The notes beneath the pieces are model-generated. The model saw only the letters and a list, made by a program, of their open reading frames with translations. It had not been told where the DNA came from and searched no databases. From NCBI RefSeq assembly GCF_028656935.1, contig NZ_JAMDGZ010000001.1, forward strand, positions 1 to 64,000: a stretch of DNA of 64,000 bases. Reading direction: 5' to 3'. The stretch is from Pseudomonas rubra. GTDB taxonomy: Bacteria; Pseudomonadota; Gammaproteobacteria; Pseudomonadales; Pseudomonadaceae. The position numbers and the translations under genes were made by a program. This document shows positions 7,752-17,825 of this stretch, one piece after another; within the stretch, counting starts at the first letter, position 1; each line of letters starts with the position of its first letter.

Positions 7752-9899
7752 TTACACCCTGAACTGATCCATTAATCCCTGCTGCTGGTTGGCCAGGCTG
7801 TTGAGCGACTGGCTGACCCGCGCCGATTCGTTGGCCTGCTCAGACAGCGACTCGGTGACGTCACGGATGGTCGCCACGTTGTTGTTGATCTCTTCGGCCA
7901 CGGCGCTCTGCTCTTCAGCTGCGCTGGCGATCTGCAGGTTCATGTCGCTGATCACCGTGACCGCATCGCCGATCTGCTGCAGCGCGGTAACCGCCTGGCC
8001 GACCTGTTCGACGCTGCCCTGGGCCTGGCGGTGGCTGCTGTCCATGGCGCCGACCACTTCCTGGGTGCCGGCCTGCAGCTCTTCGATGACCAGGCGGGTT
8101 TCTTCCACCGATTCCTGGGTACGGCGGGCAAGGTTACGGACTTCGTCGGCGACCACGGCAAAACCACGACCGGCTTCACCGGCACGCGCGGCCTCGATGG
8201 CGGCGTTGAGGGCCAGCAGGTTGGTCTGCTCGGCGATCGAGCGAATCACTTCAAGCACCGAACCGATTTTCTCGCTGTTTTCAGCCAGGCCCTGGACCTG
8301 GCCCATGGCGGTGCTCATGTCGGCGGCCAGGGTGTCGATGCTGCTGGTGGTGCGGTCGATCACCGCCAGGCCCTGGCGGGTGGCCTGGTCGGCATCGCGG
8401 GCAGCCTGGGCAGCTTGTGCGGCGCTGCGGGCGACGTCCTGGGCGGTGGCGCTCATCTCGTGGGAAGCGGTGGCCACCTGGTCGACCTGGCGGTACTGCT
8501 GCTCCATGCCGGCGCTGGTCTGGCTTGCGATGGCCGAGGACTGGTCGGCGGTGTCGCGCGCGGCCTGGACCGAGCGTTTGACCTCGGCAATGGTCGGCTG
8601 CAGCTTGTCGAGGAAGCGATTGAACCAGCCCGCCAGTTCGCCCAACTCATCGTGCTTGTCGTAGTTCAGGCGGCGGGTCAGGTCGCCTTCGCCGCTGGCG
8701 ATGTCCTTGAGCATGGCGGCCACGCCGAGGATTGGCCGGGTCACGGTGCGCGCCATCAGCCAGATCAGCAACAGGCCGACAACCGCCGCCAGCAAGCCCA
8801 GGCCCAGTTCGATCAGGGTGCCGCTGGTATTGCGCTGATCGAGCTCTTGCTTGAGGGCCTCGGCCGGGCCGGTCAGGGCGCTTTCCGGCACATCGAGGAG
8901 CACGCCCCAGGGCTTGCCGCCGGGGATCGGCGCGAACGAGGCGAGTACTTTCAGGCGCTGATTGTGGTGGATGCTGTGCAGGGGCGTGCTGTCGCCGAGC
9001 AAGCGGATCAGCTCGGCGCCTTTTTCCGGGTCGACCTTATCGAAGCGCTGGGCCAGTTTGCTGGCGTCCGGGCTGTAACCGGCCAGCAGGCCCACGGGGC
9101 TTAAGATGCCGACCTGGGTCTGGCCCTGGTACAGGTTGCGGCTGGCCTGTTGGCTCATGGCCTGCAGGCTGTTGAGGTTGATGTCGATGGACAGGGTGGC
9201 GATGACCTTGTCGGCCACTATCAGCGGGAACACGATGCTGGTCATCAGCACCTGCTGGCCGTTGATCTCATAGAAGTAGGGCTCGACCACGCAGACCTTG
9301 CGGGTCGTGCGCGGGCACACCGACCAGGTATTGGCCGGCTCGCCGCTAGGGCCGATGCTGGTGTCGTTCATGTCGCGCTCAGGCAACGCCATGGAGGTCA
9401 GTTGGCCTGGGGTCGGCTGCGACCAGTAAAGGGCGAAGCGACCGGTCTCGTTGCTGCCCAGTTCTTTCTGGTCGACGAACAACGAATCCTTGTTGTCCAG
9501 GGCGTTGGCTTCGAACACCAGCGACAGGCCGAGCAGATCGGGGTTGGCCTGCAGCGCGGCACGCACCTGGCGGGTCATGTCTTCGCGCAGGTCGAAGGCA
9601 TCGAGAAAGCGCTTCTCGGCCTGTTCACGCAAGAACAGCACCTGGCGGGAGAAGCCGGCACCGTACTGGTAGGCGTCCATGAACTGGCGGCGGATGTTCA
9701 GCGCCTGGACTTCGCCCTGGGACTCGATGCGTCCCTGGGCCGCTTCGGTGAGCATCTGCATGCTACTGGCCTTGACCAGTTGCGTACTGTGCTCCATGCG
9801 GTACAGCGAGAGGCCAACCAGCAGGGTGACGATGCCGGCCAGGCACAAGCCGGCGAGCAGGGTGATTTTCCACTGAATGGAAAGTTGTCTGAACGGCAT
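7752..9899 (-). CDS. Methyl-accepting chemotaxis protein with dCACHE-type sensor
   Basis: A 715-aa chemoreceptor. The ATG at 9899 is preferred over upstream in-frame starts because AAGGAC lies eight bases before it and TM1 then begins near residue 10. A large periplasmic sensor (about 35-385) has double-CACHE features (FVVEP-like [13 protein letters not shown] and a central VPES segment). TM2, HAMP and the cytoplasmic signalling domain follow, with the highly conserved hairpin [20 protein letters not shown]. Ligand is unknown. A consensus flagellar sigma-28 promoter lies upstream. Confidence 0.95.
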   Translation of the reverse strand: MPFRQLSIQWKITLLAGLCLAGIVTLLVGLSLYRMEHSTQLVKASSMQMLTEAAQGRIESQGEVQALNIRRQFMDAYQYGAGFSRQVLFLREQAEKRFLDAFDLREDMTRQVRAALQANPDLLGLSLVFEANALDNKDSLFVDQKELGSNETGRFALYWSQPTPGQLTSMALPERDMNDTSIGPSGEPANTWSVCPRTTRKVCVVEPYFYEINGQQVLMTSIVFPLIVADKVIATLSIDINLNSLQAMSQQASRNLYQGQTQVGILSPVGLLAGYSPDASKLAQRFDKVDPEKGAELIRLLGDSTPLHSIHHNQRLKVLASFAPIPGGKPWGVLLDVPESALTGPAEALKQELDQRNTSGTLIELGLGLLAAVVGLLLIWLMARTVTRPILGVAAMLKDIASGEGDLTRRLNYDKHDELGELAGWFNRFLDKLQPTIAEVKRSVQAARDTADQSSAIASQTSAGMEQQYRQVDQVATASHEMSATAQDVARSAAQAAQAARDADQATRQGLAVIDRTTSSIDTLAADMSTAMGQVQGLAENSEKIGSVLEVIRSIAEQTNLLALNAAIEAARAGEAGRGFAVVADEVRNLARRTQESVEETRLVIEELQAGTQEVVGAMDSSHRQAQGSVEQVGQAVTALQQIGDAVTVISDMNLQIASAAEEQSAVAEEINNNVATIRDVTESLSEQANESARVSQSLNSLANQQQGLMDQFRV

Positions 9900-9939
9900 G
9901 GCGAAGTCCTTGGATCCTGAAAGATTGAGGCTGCCGACT

Positions 9940-9966
9940 GTATCGGCTGCGATGCCGTTTTCTTTA
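9940..9966 (-). promoter_or_regulatory. Flagellar sigma-28 (FliA) promoter of the chemoreceptor gene
   Basis: On the minus strand TAAA is separated by exactly 15 bases from GCCGATAC, one base from the consensus TAAA-N15-GCCGATAA, 41 bases before the chemoreceptor ATG. This ties the receptor to the flagellar regulon. Confidence 0.85.
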
Positions 9967-10168
9967 TTCAAACGTTCAATTCAAATGCGTCGTTTTGATT
10001 TATTCAAGCGACACGTTGTCACAGGCCGCCAAGGCGTTTTTTTGACAAGCGCGCAGGGCTGCTTCAGAGTGTGCGCCCTCCCATAAAAATACCTGTCGTT
10101 CGGCCACTGCTCCCGAGCAGTCTGTCGCCGGATCGGTCGCTTTTTGTCTGGTTTCTAGAGGTCACAGA

Positions 10169-11488
10169 ATGAATGCAGTAATTGCCGCGGTCGGCATCAT
10201 GCTGATATTGAGCCTGTCCCGCGTGCATGTGGTGATTGCCCTGATCATTGGCGCCTTGGCCGGTGGCCTGGTTGGCGGGCTGGGTATCGAGGGCACGCTC
10301 AAGGCCTTCAATGGTGGCCTGGGTGGCGGTGCCACGGTGGCGCTTTCGTACGCCTTGCTTGGTGCCTTTGCCGTGGCCATCGCCAAGTCGGGCATGGCCC
10401 ATGCCCTGGCTGATCGCGCCCTGGCCATGATCGACCGTCAAGGGCACAGCAACGGTGGCAAGGTCAAATGGCTGCTGATCGGCCTGCTGCTGGTCGTGGC
10501 GATTTCCTCGCAGAACATCCTGCCGATTCATATCGCCTTCATTCCGTTGCTGGTGCCGCCGCTGCTGTACGTGCTGACCAAGCTGCAGATCGACCGGCGC
10601 CTGGTGGCCTGCGTGATGACTTTCGGCCTGATCACCCCGTACATCTTTTTGCCGGTAGGCTTTGGCAACATCTTCCTCAATCAGATTTTGCTGGGCAGTG
10701 TCAGCCGCAGCGGCGTGGATGTTAGCGGCGTAAGTGTGACCCACGCCATGGCCATTCCGGCGGCGGGCATGCTCTTCGGCTTGCTGGTTGCCGTGTTCAT
10801 CAGCTACCGAAAAAAACGCGTCTATGACCTAGAGAAAATCGAACAGGTCGAGCAGGTGACGGTGAGTTACAACCCGCTGACCCTGCTGGTGGCCGGCGTC
10901 GCCATTGCCGCGGCGTTCATCATCCAGCTGTGGCTGGATTCGATGATCATCGGCGCCATGGCTGGTTTTCTGATCTTCTCGGTGTCGGGCATCGTGCGCT
11001 GGAAAGACACCGACGACCTGTTCACCGAAGGCATGAAAATGATGGCCATGATCGGCTTCATCATGATTGCCGCCTCCGGCTTTGCCGAGGTGATGAAAGC
11101 CACCGGCGAGGTCAAGACCCTGGTCGAGGCTTCGGCGGCCTGGATCAACCACAGCAAGGGTGTCGGCGCGCTGCTCATGCTGCTGGTGGGGTTGCTGGTG
11201 ACCATGGGTATCGGCTCGTCGTTCTCCACCGTGCCGATTCTGGCGGCGATCTTCGTGCCGCTGTGCGTGCAACTGGGCTTCGATCCCGTGGCGACAGTGT
11301 GCATCGTCGGTACCGCCGGCGCCCTGGGCGATGCCGGCTCACCCGCATCGGATTCGACCTTGGGGCCGACCTCGGGGCTGAACGTGGATGGCCAGCATCA
11401 TCATATCTGGGACACAGTGGTGCCGACGTTCATCCACTACAATCTGCCATTGCTGGCATTCGGTTGGCTGGCGGCGATGATGCTCTAG
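10169..11488 (+). CDS. Na+/H+ antiporter family transporter (YuiF-like)
   Basis: A 439-aa integral membrane protein with about eleven hydrophobic segments, of the NhaC/GntP-like superfamily (COG2056). Visible features are the repeated glycine-rich helices ([29 protein letters not shown]), the central [18 protein letters not shown] and the C-terminal [20 protein letters not shown]. Homologues are annotated as sodium/proton antiporters or amino-acid (histidine) permeases, so the true substrate is uncertain. It is a single gene with a 269-base upstream gap. Confidence 0.87.
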   Translation: MNAVIAAVGIMLILSLSRVHVVIALIIGALAGGLVGGLGIEGTLKAFNGGLGGGATVALSYALLGAFAVAIAKSGMAHALADRALAMIDRQGHSNGGKVKWLLIGLLLVVAISSQNILPIHIAFIPLLVPPLLYVLTKLQIDRRLVACVMTFGLITPYIFLPVGFGNIFLNQILLGSVSRSGVDVSGVSVTHAMAIPAAGMLFGLLVAVFISYRKKRVYDLEKIEQVEQVTVSYNPLTLLVAGVAIAAAFIIQLWLDSMIIGAMAGFLIFSVSGIVRWKDTDDLFTEGMKMMAMIGFIMIAASGFAEVMKATGEVKTLVEASAAWINHSKGVGALLMLLVGLLVTMGIGSSFSTVPILAAIFVPLCVQLGFDPVATVCIVGTAGALGDAGSPASDSTLGPTSGLNVDGQHHHIWDTVVPTFIHYNLPLLAFGWLAAMML

Positions 11489-11515
11489 TTGCGGCAAGAG
11501 GGCTGAGCGCCAGGC

Positions 11516-12520
11516 TCAGCCTTTGGCGGGGGGCGGTGAGATGCGGTTGAGGACCATGTTGCCGCTCTTGTTCTGGGTCAGGTACACCGGCAGCACCTTG
11601 GGCAGGGTGCTGACCAGGCGCTTGATCTCGCTGGTGTTGTAGATGCCGCTGATGCGGATACTGCCGGTGCTGGTATCGGCGAGCAGCAGCGGTTTTTCCA
11701 GGTAGCGGTTGATCATCGGCAGGGCTTGAGCCAGGCTCTGGTTGTCGAGGATCAACTTGCCGTTGCGCCAGGCCAGGCTGTTGTCCTGGCTGTAGGTCTG
11801 GCTCAGGTGCGGCTCGTAATCGCCGGCCTTGTAGCTGGCCTGCATGCCCGGGCCCAGGCGGTAGCTGCTGTCGCTGGCATTGCCATCACTGCTGACCAGC
11901 ACCGAGCCTTCCACCAGGGTCACCCTGACTTGATCATCGTACTTCCACACATTGAACTGGGTACCGGTCACCCGCGTCCAGCCGTTGGCCGCATGCACTA
12001 CAAAAGGGTGCTGGCTGTCGTGGCTGACCTTGAAGAACGCTTCACCCTTTATCAGGGTGACCCGCCGCTCGTCCTTGTAGTTGGAGTAGCGCAGTTCGGT
12101 ATTGAGGTTCAGTTCCACCGTGCTGCCATCACGGAGCACCACACGATTCACCCGATCGCCCGTCTCCAGGGACTGATAGCTGCTGGGCAGCCAGCCTTGT
12201 TCCCAACCGATCCAGGCGCCTGCCGGCAGAGCGACCAGAGCGATGGCTGCGGCTGTGGCGAATTGCTGCCAGTGGCTGCGCCGCGGCTGCGGCAGGGGGA
12301 CGACGTTGTCCGGGAAGGTTCGCGGCAGATGGTCGGCAGTCTGCCAGATGTCCATCATCGCCTGGTATTCCTGCAGGTGCAGCGGATGGGCCATCAGCCA
12401 CTGCTCGAACGCACGTCGTTCAGCGGCACTGCAGTCTTCAGCTTGCAGGCGCAGGCACCACTGCGCGGCGGCATCGGTGATGGCATCTAGTTCGGCGGCG
12501 CTGAGACTGGTGTGGTTCAT
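11516..12520 (-). CDS. FecR-family anti-sigma factor, orphan
   Basis: A 334-aa inner-membrane regulator. The N-terminal anti-sigma region (1-75) contains DUF4880-type AAQWCLRLQAED and the conserved FEQWLMAHP. TM is near residues 90-108 (ATAAAIALVALPAGAWIGW), and the periplasmic FecR domain (about 125-310) has GDRVNRVVLRDGSTVELN, KGEAFFKV and a secretin-like end. FecR proteins bind a FecI-type sigma factor and a TonB receptor signalling domain. No sigma gene or receptor is next to it, which is unusual. A Fur-like box lies upstream. Confidence 0.9.
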   Translation of the reverse strand: MNHTSLSAAELDAITDAAAQWCLRLQAEDCSAAERRAFEQWLMAHPLHLQEYQAMMDIWQTADHLPRTFPDNVVPLPQPRRSHWQQFATAAAIALVALPAGAWIGWEQGWLPSSYQSLETGDRVNRVVLRDGSTVELNLNTELRYSNYKDERRVTLIKGEAFFKVSHDSQHPFVVHAANGWTRVTGTQFNVWKYDDQVRVTLVEGSVLVSSDGNASDSSYRLGPGMQASYKAGDYEPHLSQTYSQDNSLAWRNGKLILDNQSLAQALPMINRYLEKPLLLADTSTGSIRISGIYNTSEIKRLVSTLPKVLPVYLTQNKSGNMVLNRISPPPAKG

Positions 12521-12574
12521 TGAAACTCCCGATTTTGTCCATTCTACCTTGCAGGGTAGGTGGGCGAGAACCGA

Positions 12575-12594
12575 GATAATGGCGAATGACTATC
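12575..12594 (-). promoter_or_regulatory. Possible Fur box upstream of the orphan fecR
   Basis: GATAATGGCGAATGACTATC is an imperfect inverted repeat (GATA...TATC) resembling the 19-bp Fur box but with one extra base, about 55 bases before the FecR start codon. Confidence 0.38.
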
Positions 12595-12760
12595 AGTTGT
12601 AAGATTTTTTACCGCTAAAAACCAGCTAAATCGTGGATCTGACAATGATTGCTTACAAATCTGCGAGGCAAAAGGTCGGCCTGTGGCAAGCCCACTCCCT
12701 CAGAGTTTGAGGTTATCGATGTGGGGCGATGCGGCGACCCGACTTGCCTCGCGGTGGCTA

Positions 12761-13081
12761 CTAAGACCTGCGGCCCAGCAACAGGCCGACCACCAAGCCA
12801 AACCCGGCTGAAATCGCCACTGTCTGCCACGGATGGCCGCCGATGTAATCCTGGGTCGCATCGACCACCGGTTGCGCTTTGCTGCGCACACCAGTGACCG
12901 CGTCACGGGCCTGCTTCAATTTCACCCCGACCTGGGCCCGCAGGGTTTCGGCTTCTTCGCCAACCAGCGCGGCGCTGTCATTGAGCAGCTTTTCCGACTC
13001 TTCGATCAACGCCTGCAGTTCGCTGAACGCCTGATCCTTGATTTGCTCGGCATCGCCTTGCACGGTGGTTTTCCTGGCCAT
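12761..13081 (-). CDS. DUF883 (ElaB/YqjD-like) membrane-anchored protein
   Basis: A 106-aa protein: a long amphipathic helical/coiled-coil region (10-85) with the family segment VVDATQDYIGGHPWQTVAI and one C-terminal transmembrane helix ending GLVVGLLLGRRS. Members such as ElaB and YqjD are tail-anchored inner-membrane proteins, some of which bind ribosomes in stationary phase. It is a single gene. About 240 bases separate it from fecR, holding the Fur-like box and no further gene that I can support. Confidence 0.9.
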   Translation of the reverse strand: MARKTTVQGDAEQIKDQAFSELQALIEESEKLLNDSAALVGEEAETLRAQVGVKLKQARDAVTGVRSKAQPVVDATQDYIGGHPWQTVAISAGFGLVVGLLLGRRS

Positions 13082-13211
13082 GGGTGCTTCCTCGTCAGTT
13101 GATGGGCATTGAACAGTGGATGCCAGCGGGTGCGGAAAGTTGCAGTGGTTTGCCGAGCGTCGGCGGCTACAGTGTAAGATAGCGCCTATTTTTCAGCGGC
13201 AGGACACCCTC

Positions 13212-13466
13212 ATGAGTTTCAATCTGGCCAACAAGAGCTTCGCCGAACGGGCGCAGATCGAGGACGAGAAAGCCCGACTCTTCGAGCTCTGGCAGACCAA
13301 CCTGGGCAAGGCCAAGGCCGACGCCGCCCGGCTGATCGCGGAAAAACCGCGGCGCAAGGGCAAGTGGGCCGAATGGGTTCGGGCAGAACTGGACGGCATG
13401 TCACCGCCCGAGTACGCCAACATGGTCCGCAGTGAAGTCAACAAGCTGATGGCGGCGGCCAAGTAA
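13212..13466 (+). CDS. Small conserved hypothetical protein, 84 aa
   Basis: The ATG at 13212 has AGGA eight bases upstream and opens an 84-aa basic protein (MSFNLANKSFAERAQIEDEK...) rich in Lys, Arg and Ala. The region RRKGKWAEWVRAELDGMSP followed by an amphipathic C-terminal helix looks structured, but I do not recognise a domain. There is no signal peptide or TM. It is convergent with the broken LysR gene, with 3 bases between their ends. Confidence 0.72.
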   Translation: MSFNLANKSFAERAQIEDEKARLFELWQTNLGKAKADAARLIAEKPRRKGKWAEWVRAELDGMSPPEYANMVRSEVNKLMAAAK

Positions 13467-13469
13467 GTT

Positions 13470-14377
13470 TCAGGCAAACACCGCGAGCACCGCTTCGCGG
13501 ACTTTCTCCAGGGCCGGGTCCGGTTGCCCACCGGTGCGCCAACCCAGCTCCACCGGGTAGTGCGGCAAGGCCAGCGGGCACGCCACCACCACCAGGCCTG
13601 CGACTTCGGCAATGGCCCGGGCGGCATGGCCGGGCAGGGTGGCCAGGCGCTGGCTGCCCTTGAGCAGGTAAGCCAGGGCGGCAAAATGACTGGTCGATGC
13701 CGCCACCCGGCGGCTCAAGCCCCGTTCGGCCAGGGCCTCGTCAACGATGCCGATAAAACCTTGCGACGACACCAGAATCTGCTCCCGCGCCACGAACTCA
13801 TCCAGGCTTAACGCATTTTGCCCGGGCGCCAGGCTGTGCGGGTCGAGCAGGCACAGGTAGTCCCCTTCATCGAGTACCCGGCGGCTAAGCAGGTGGGCAG
13901 AGAACCCGCCCGAGGTCAGTGCCAGGTCGAGGCTGCGCTCAAGTAAGGCGCGGCGACGATCTGGCTGTGGGTCTGGCGAAAGATCAGGCGCAGGCCCGGG
14001 GCCAGCTGTTGTACCTGCTCGATCAGGGCGCGGCCATAAGCGATCTCGAAATCATCCGACAGGCCCAGGGTCACCGCCCGGCCTTCGAACTGCTCGGCCT
14101 GCGGATCGAGCAGGGCCAGGCTCTGCCGGCATTTGTTCAGCGCTTCGCTGATCAGCGGCTTGAGCTGGTTGGCCCTTAGGGTGGGTGCCAGGCCGCGCCC
14201 GGTGCGCGTGAACAACGGGTCGCCATAAACCTTGCGCAAACGCCGCAAGGCCGCGCTGACTGCCGATTGGGTCAGGCCCAGGCGCACGGCCGCGCGGCTG
14301 GCGCTGACTTCGTCATGGAGGGCTTCGAAGACCTTGAGCAGGTTTAGGTCGATGTTGGTGATATTCGCAGGCTTCAT
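13470..14377 (-). pseudogene. LysR-type regulator interrupted by a frameshift
   Basis: Residues 1-140 (start at 14377) form a normal LysR N-terminus: MKPANITNIDLNLLKVFEAL, helix-turn-helix LGLTQSAVSAALRRLRK and the start of the effector domain. After HSQIVAA the frame runs into a stop near 13916. The next frame continues the family sequence without interruption (LLERSLDLALTSGGF to VREAVLAVFA, stop at 13470). One base appears to be missing between about 13946 and 13953. Total length would be about 302 aa, normal for the family. It is divergent from the nitrilase gene, its likely target. A sequencing error remains possible. Confidence 0.85.
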
Positions 14378-14464
14378 ATCATTCAGAAACGAAGTGGTCT
14401 TTATTCATGATTGGCCCGGCGCCGACAATCTGCAACACCTATCGCCCATCCGGAGCATCCACGC

Positions 14465-15394
14465 ATGACTAGGTCCATTGTCGCCGCCTTGCAGATCGGT
14501 TCATCGCCTGAAGGCAAAGCGCATACCCTGGAGCAGATCCTTGCCTACGAGCAGGCCATCAGTAACGCCGGCGTCAGCCTGGTGGTGATGCCAGAAGCGC
14601 TGCTGGGCGGTTATCCCAAGGGCGAGACCTTCGGCACACGCCTGGGTTACCGCCTGCCTGAAGGACGTGAAGCGTTCGCCCGCTACTTTGCCAATGCCAT
14701 CGACGTGCCCGGCAGCGAAACCGATGCCCTGGCGGGTTTGTCGGCACGCACTGGCGCCAGCCTGGTGCTGGGGGTGATCGAGCGCTGCGGCCATACCCTG
14801 TATTGCAGCGTGCTGTTCTTCGAGCCCGAGCAGGGTCTGGTGGCCGTGCACCGCAAGCTGATGCCCACCGGTACCGAGCGGCTGATCTGGGGCCGTGGCG
14901 ACGGCTCGACCCTGCCGGTGATCGAGGGCCGTGCCGGGCGAATCGGCGCCGCCGTGTGCTGGGAAAACTACATGCCGCTGCTACGCACGGCGATGTACGC
15001 CAAGGGCGTGGAGCTGTGGTGCGCCCCCACCGTGGACGAACGTGAGCTGTGGCAGATGAGCATGCGCCATATCGCCGCCGAAGGCCGTTGCTTTGTGATC
15101 AGCGCCTGCCAGGTGCAGGACTCGCCCAACGCGCTGGGCATCGAGGTCGCCGACTGGCCGGGTGAGCGCCAACTGATTGCCGGTGGCAGCGTGATCGTCG
15201 GGCCGCTGGGCGAGGTGCTGGCCGGACCGCTGGTTGCCGAGCGTGGGCTGTTGTGCGCCGAAATCGATACCGCAGAACTGGTGCGCGCCCGTTATGACTT
15301 CGACGTGGTCGGCCACTATGCGCGGCCGGATATCTTCGAGTTGAGCGTGGATGAGCGCAGCAAACCCGGCGTGCGCTTCATCAAGCAGGACTGA
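14465..15394 (+). CDS. Nitrilase (carbon-nitrogen hydrolase)
   Basis: A 309-aa cytoplasmic thiol hydrolase converting nitriles to carboxylic acids and ammonia. The catalytic triad is visible: Glu44 ([13 protein letters not shown]), Lys131 (HRKLMPTG) and Cys165 ([11 protein letters not shown]), the last being the true-nitrilase type CWEN. The ATG at 14465 is used because the family N-terminus starts there. It is divergent from the interrupted LysR gene, with an 87-base gap, the usual regulator-target arrangement. Aliphatic or arylaliphatic substrates are possible; the sequence alone does not decide. Confidence 0.93.
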   Translation: MTRSIVAALQIGSSPEGKAHTLEQILAYEQAISNAGVSLVVMPEALLGGYPKGETFGTRLGYRLPEGREAFARYFANAIDVPGSETDALAGLSARTGASLVLGVIERCGHTLYCSVLFFEPEQGLVAVHRKLMPTGTERLIWGRGDGSTLPVIEGRAGRIGAAVCWENYMPLLRTAMYAKGVELWCAPTVDERELWQMSMRHIAAEGRCFVISACQVQDSPNALGIEVADWPGERQLIAGGSVIVGPLGEVLAGPLVAERGLLCAEIDTAELVRARYDFDVVGHYARPDIFELSVDERSKPGVRFIKQD

Positions 15395-15397
15395 GCC

Positions 15398-15874
15398 TTA
15401 CCAGGGTGCACCGCCCGCTTGCGGCAGGTTGAGGCGGCCACTGTCGCTGAACCGGCGAGTGCCGAACGCGCCGCCGGCCAGTTTGCCGTGCACGGTGTAC
15501 GGCAAGCCATCGAGGCTGCGCACCTGGCTCAGGCCCACGGCCTGGCGCAGCACCGAGAAGGCGGTGATACTCACCGGCACCACCAGCACGCTTTCACTGA
15601 AGCGACCGATGCTGCCACTTTTGTCACTCACACCGGCTGCCAGCGGCTGGCCGTTGACCTCCAGGTTGAGGGCGATGCCGTTGTAGTCGATCGCGGTTTC
15701 GTTGGGGTTCTGCACGCGGATCTTCACTGCCATGCGCAGTTCCAGGTCCTGGCCGGGCAGAGGGTCGATACCGATCACGCTGATGTTGACCGGATCGCGG
15801 GCCTGGAACAGGGCGCAGGCGCTCAGGTTAAGAAACAGCAGCAAACCAAGGCACAGGCGCAAGCTATGGCTCAT
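15398..15874 (-). CDS. LEA type 2 family lipoprotein
   Basis: A 158-aa lipoprotein; the ATG at 15874 has AAGGA eight bases upstream and begins a signal peptide with lipobox LSAC. The mature part has a LEA_2/WHy-type beta sandwich, seen in VKIRVQNPNETAIDYNGIAL and LEVNGQPLAAGVS. Such proteins are periplasmic-face lipoproteins with suspected desiccation or stress roles; no specific function is assigned. It is convergent with the nitrilase gene (3 bases apart). Confidence 0.87.
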   Translation of the reverse strand: MSHSLRLCLGLLLFLNLSACALFQARDPVNISVIGIDPLPGQDLELRMAVKIRVQNPNETAIDYNGIALNLEVNGQPLAAGVSDKSGSIGRFSESVLVVPVSITAFSVLRQAVGLSQVRSLDGLPYTVHGKLAGGAFGTRRFSDSGRLNLPQAGGAPW

Positions 15875-15949
15875 TCGGGTGGTCCTTGAAGCGTAGAGAT
15901 CGACCTCCATCATAGACAGGCTTTGGTCATTGAGGGCACTGGCCGCTGT

Positions 15950-17164
15950 TTAGGCACGGTGAAAATCCACCCGGGCGATAAAACGCTCGGTTTCCTGGCG
16001 GGTAGTCAGGTGCCACCCGCAATACGTACATAGCCGCTGCACGATATCCAGGCCATAGCCGAACCCCGACGAGGCAGCGCAGTTGCCATCCATGCCGTTG
16101 ACCAGTTGCAGGTGGCTGGCCTGAGCCTCGATATGCAGGTAGTGCGCGCCATGCTGCAGGGCGTTGCCGAGCAGATTATTGACCAGCACTTGCAGGACGC
16201 TGGGAGGGGCTTCAATGGACAGTCGCGGGTCGACTTGCATGACGATGCACTGACGCTTGCTGGCGATCAACTGTGCGTGTTTGTGCTCGCATGCTTCCAG
16301 CAAAGGTCGCAGGGCCACGGCCTGTGCCGGCAGGCGTTCATCTTCGCGGCCTAGGTAGAGGAACAGTTGCACCATGGTTTCCATTTCGCCACTGGCTTGC
16401 TCCAGGCGTGTCAGGTTGCGCGCGCGTTTTTCCTCGCTGCAACCAGGCAGGCGTAACACCGCCAGGCTGTTGCGCATCACCGCCAGAGGGGTGCGCAGTT
16501 CGTGGCTGGTGTGGCGGGTGAAGGCGCGCTCACGCTCCAGCGCATCATGCAAGCGTTCAACCAACTGCGACAGTGCGCGGCTGAGGGTGCCGACTTCGTC
16601 GCGGCGTTCATGTCCGGGCAGTTGGGTACCCGGTTGCCAGCCGCGATTCACGGCGTCAGCCAGTTGCGTCACCGGGGCGGCCAGGTGGCGAGCGCCGATG
16701 ACCGCCAATAGCGCGCCGGCAATGATCACCAGCCCGGCTACCCCCCAAAGAATGCTGAACAGCAGGTTGGCATGCCGGTCCAGGGAGCTGAGCTGCGACT
16801 CGTCCAGTTCGATATAGAGGTTTTGACCGGCCGCTGGCAGGTAGATCACTTGTACATGGGTGCGTTCATCATCCAGTTCATGGCGCCCCAATGGCAGGTT
16901 GCGGTAGTCGGCGGGCAGTTTCTGGTCATTACTCCAATAGCTGCGCAGGTAGCTGGTGGCAGGCAGTTGGGCCTGCTTCGGGGCGCGCGCATGGTTTTGC
17001 TGAAAGCGCGTCACCTCACGGTCCAGATAGCTGTTGACGATATGGTCTTCGGTGACGGTGATCGAGGTCCAGATCAGCAGGCTGTAGAGCACGGCGACGA
17101 TCACCGTGAAGGGCAGCAGGGTATAGAGCGCGCGGGCGAAGAACGACTTAGTCGGGTATAGCAA
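15950..17164 (-). CDS. Sensor histidine kinase with a reduced ATP-binding domain
   Basis: A 404-aa inner-membrane kinase partnered with the regulator at 17148. It appears to start at a TTG overlapping that gene by 17 bases; no better start precedes TM1 (about 14-36). After a periplasmic loop and TM2 come HAMP and the H-box HTSHELRTPLAV. The catalytic domain has an N-box (NNLLGNALQHG) and G2-like FGYGLDIVQRL, but where DxGxG is expected it has VNGMDG, and the ATP lid is very short. It may be a divergent class rather than inactive. Confidence 0.88.
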   Translation of the reverse strand: MLYPTKSFFARALYTLLPFTVIVAVLYSLLIWTSITVTEDHIVNSYLDREVTRFQQNHARAPKQAQLPATSYLRSYWSNDQKLPADYRNLPLGRHELDDERTHVQVIYLPAAGQNLYIELDESQLSSLDRHANLLFSILWGVAGLVIIAGALLAVIGARHLAAPVTQLADAVNRGWQPGTQLPGHERRDEVGTLSRALSQLVERLHDALERERAFTRHTSHELRTPLAVMRNSLAVLRLPGCSEEKRARNLTRLEQASGEMETMVQLFLYLGREDERLPAQAVALRPLLEACEHKHAQLIASKRQCIVMQVDPRLSIEAPPSVLQVLVNNLLGNALQHGAHYLHIEAQASHLQLVNGMDGNCAASSGFGYGLDIVQRLCTYCGWHLTTRQETERFIARVDFHRA

Positions 17165-17825
17165 GGCGATAACCCTTTCCGTGAACGGTTTTGATCAGCT
17201 CACGCTCGAAGGGCCGGTCCAGGGCCTGGCGCAGGCGGTAGATATGGCTGCGTAACGGGTCACTCTCAGGCAACTCGTCAGGCCACAGGGCATGCTCCAG
17301 TTTTTTGCGGCTGACCGCATCGGGCGCCGCTTCGGCCAACAGGGAAAGCAGGCGGATCGGTACGTCTTGTAGCTCGATGGCAATGCCCTGGCGGTAGACT
17401 TTGTGGCGCTTGAGGTCGATCAGCAGCTCGCCACATTGCTGCTGCTCGGCGTTGGAGGGCAGCTTGCCGCGGCGCAGCAGGGCATGCAGGCGGCATACCA
17501 GCTCCTGCGGCTCGAAGGGTTTGATCAGGTAGTCATCGGCACCCGCCTCGTAGCCGTCCAGCTTGTCGGCCAGGGTATCGCGGGCGGTAAGGAACAGAAT
17601 CGGCGTCTGGTCCTGGCGCTTGCGCAAGGCCTTGCAGGCGCGCAGGCCATCGAGCCCGGGCATGGTCACGTCCATGACGATGGCGTCATAGCGCTGCTGC
17701 AGGGTGCGCTCCAGGCAAGTCTGGCCATTGAAGGCAAAGTCGATGTCAAAGCCGACTTCGCTCAGGTAGTCGGCCAGCGAGCCGGCCAAGGTGCGGTCGT
17801 CTTCGACCAGAAGTATCTCGATCAT
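17148..17825 (-). CDS. OmpR-family response regulator
   Basis: A 225-aa regulator starting at ATG 17825, overlapping the stop of the upstream HbpS-like gene (CAATGA). The receiver has MIEILLVEDDRTLAG, phosphoacceptor Asp in AIVMDVTMPG and LIKPF. The C-terminal winged helix has SRKKLEHALWPDE and a wing KTVHGKGYRLAIPD. Gene order is HbpS-like lipoprotein, regulator, kinase, all overlapping. The divergent glycosyltransferase operon across the 217-base gap is a plausible target; that is inference. Confidence 0.92.
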   Translation of the reverse strand: MIEILLVEDDRTLAGSLADYLSEVGFDIDFAFNGQTCLERTLQQRYDAIVMDVTMPGLDGLRACKALRKRQDQTPILFLTARDTLADKLDGYEAGADDYLIKPFEPQELVCRLHALLRRGKLPSNAEQQQCGELLIDLKRHKVYRQGIAIELQDVPIRLLSLLAEAAPDAVSRKKLEHALWPDELPESDPLRSHIYRLRQALDRPFERELIKTVHGKGYRLAIPD

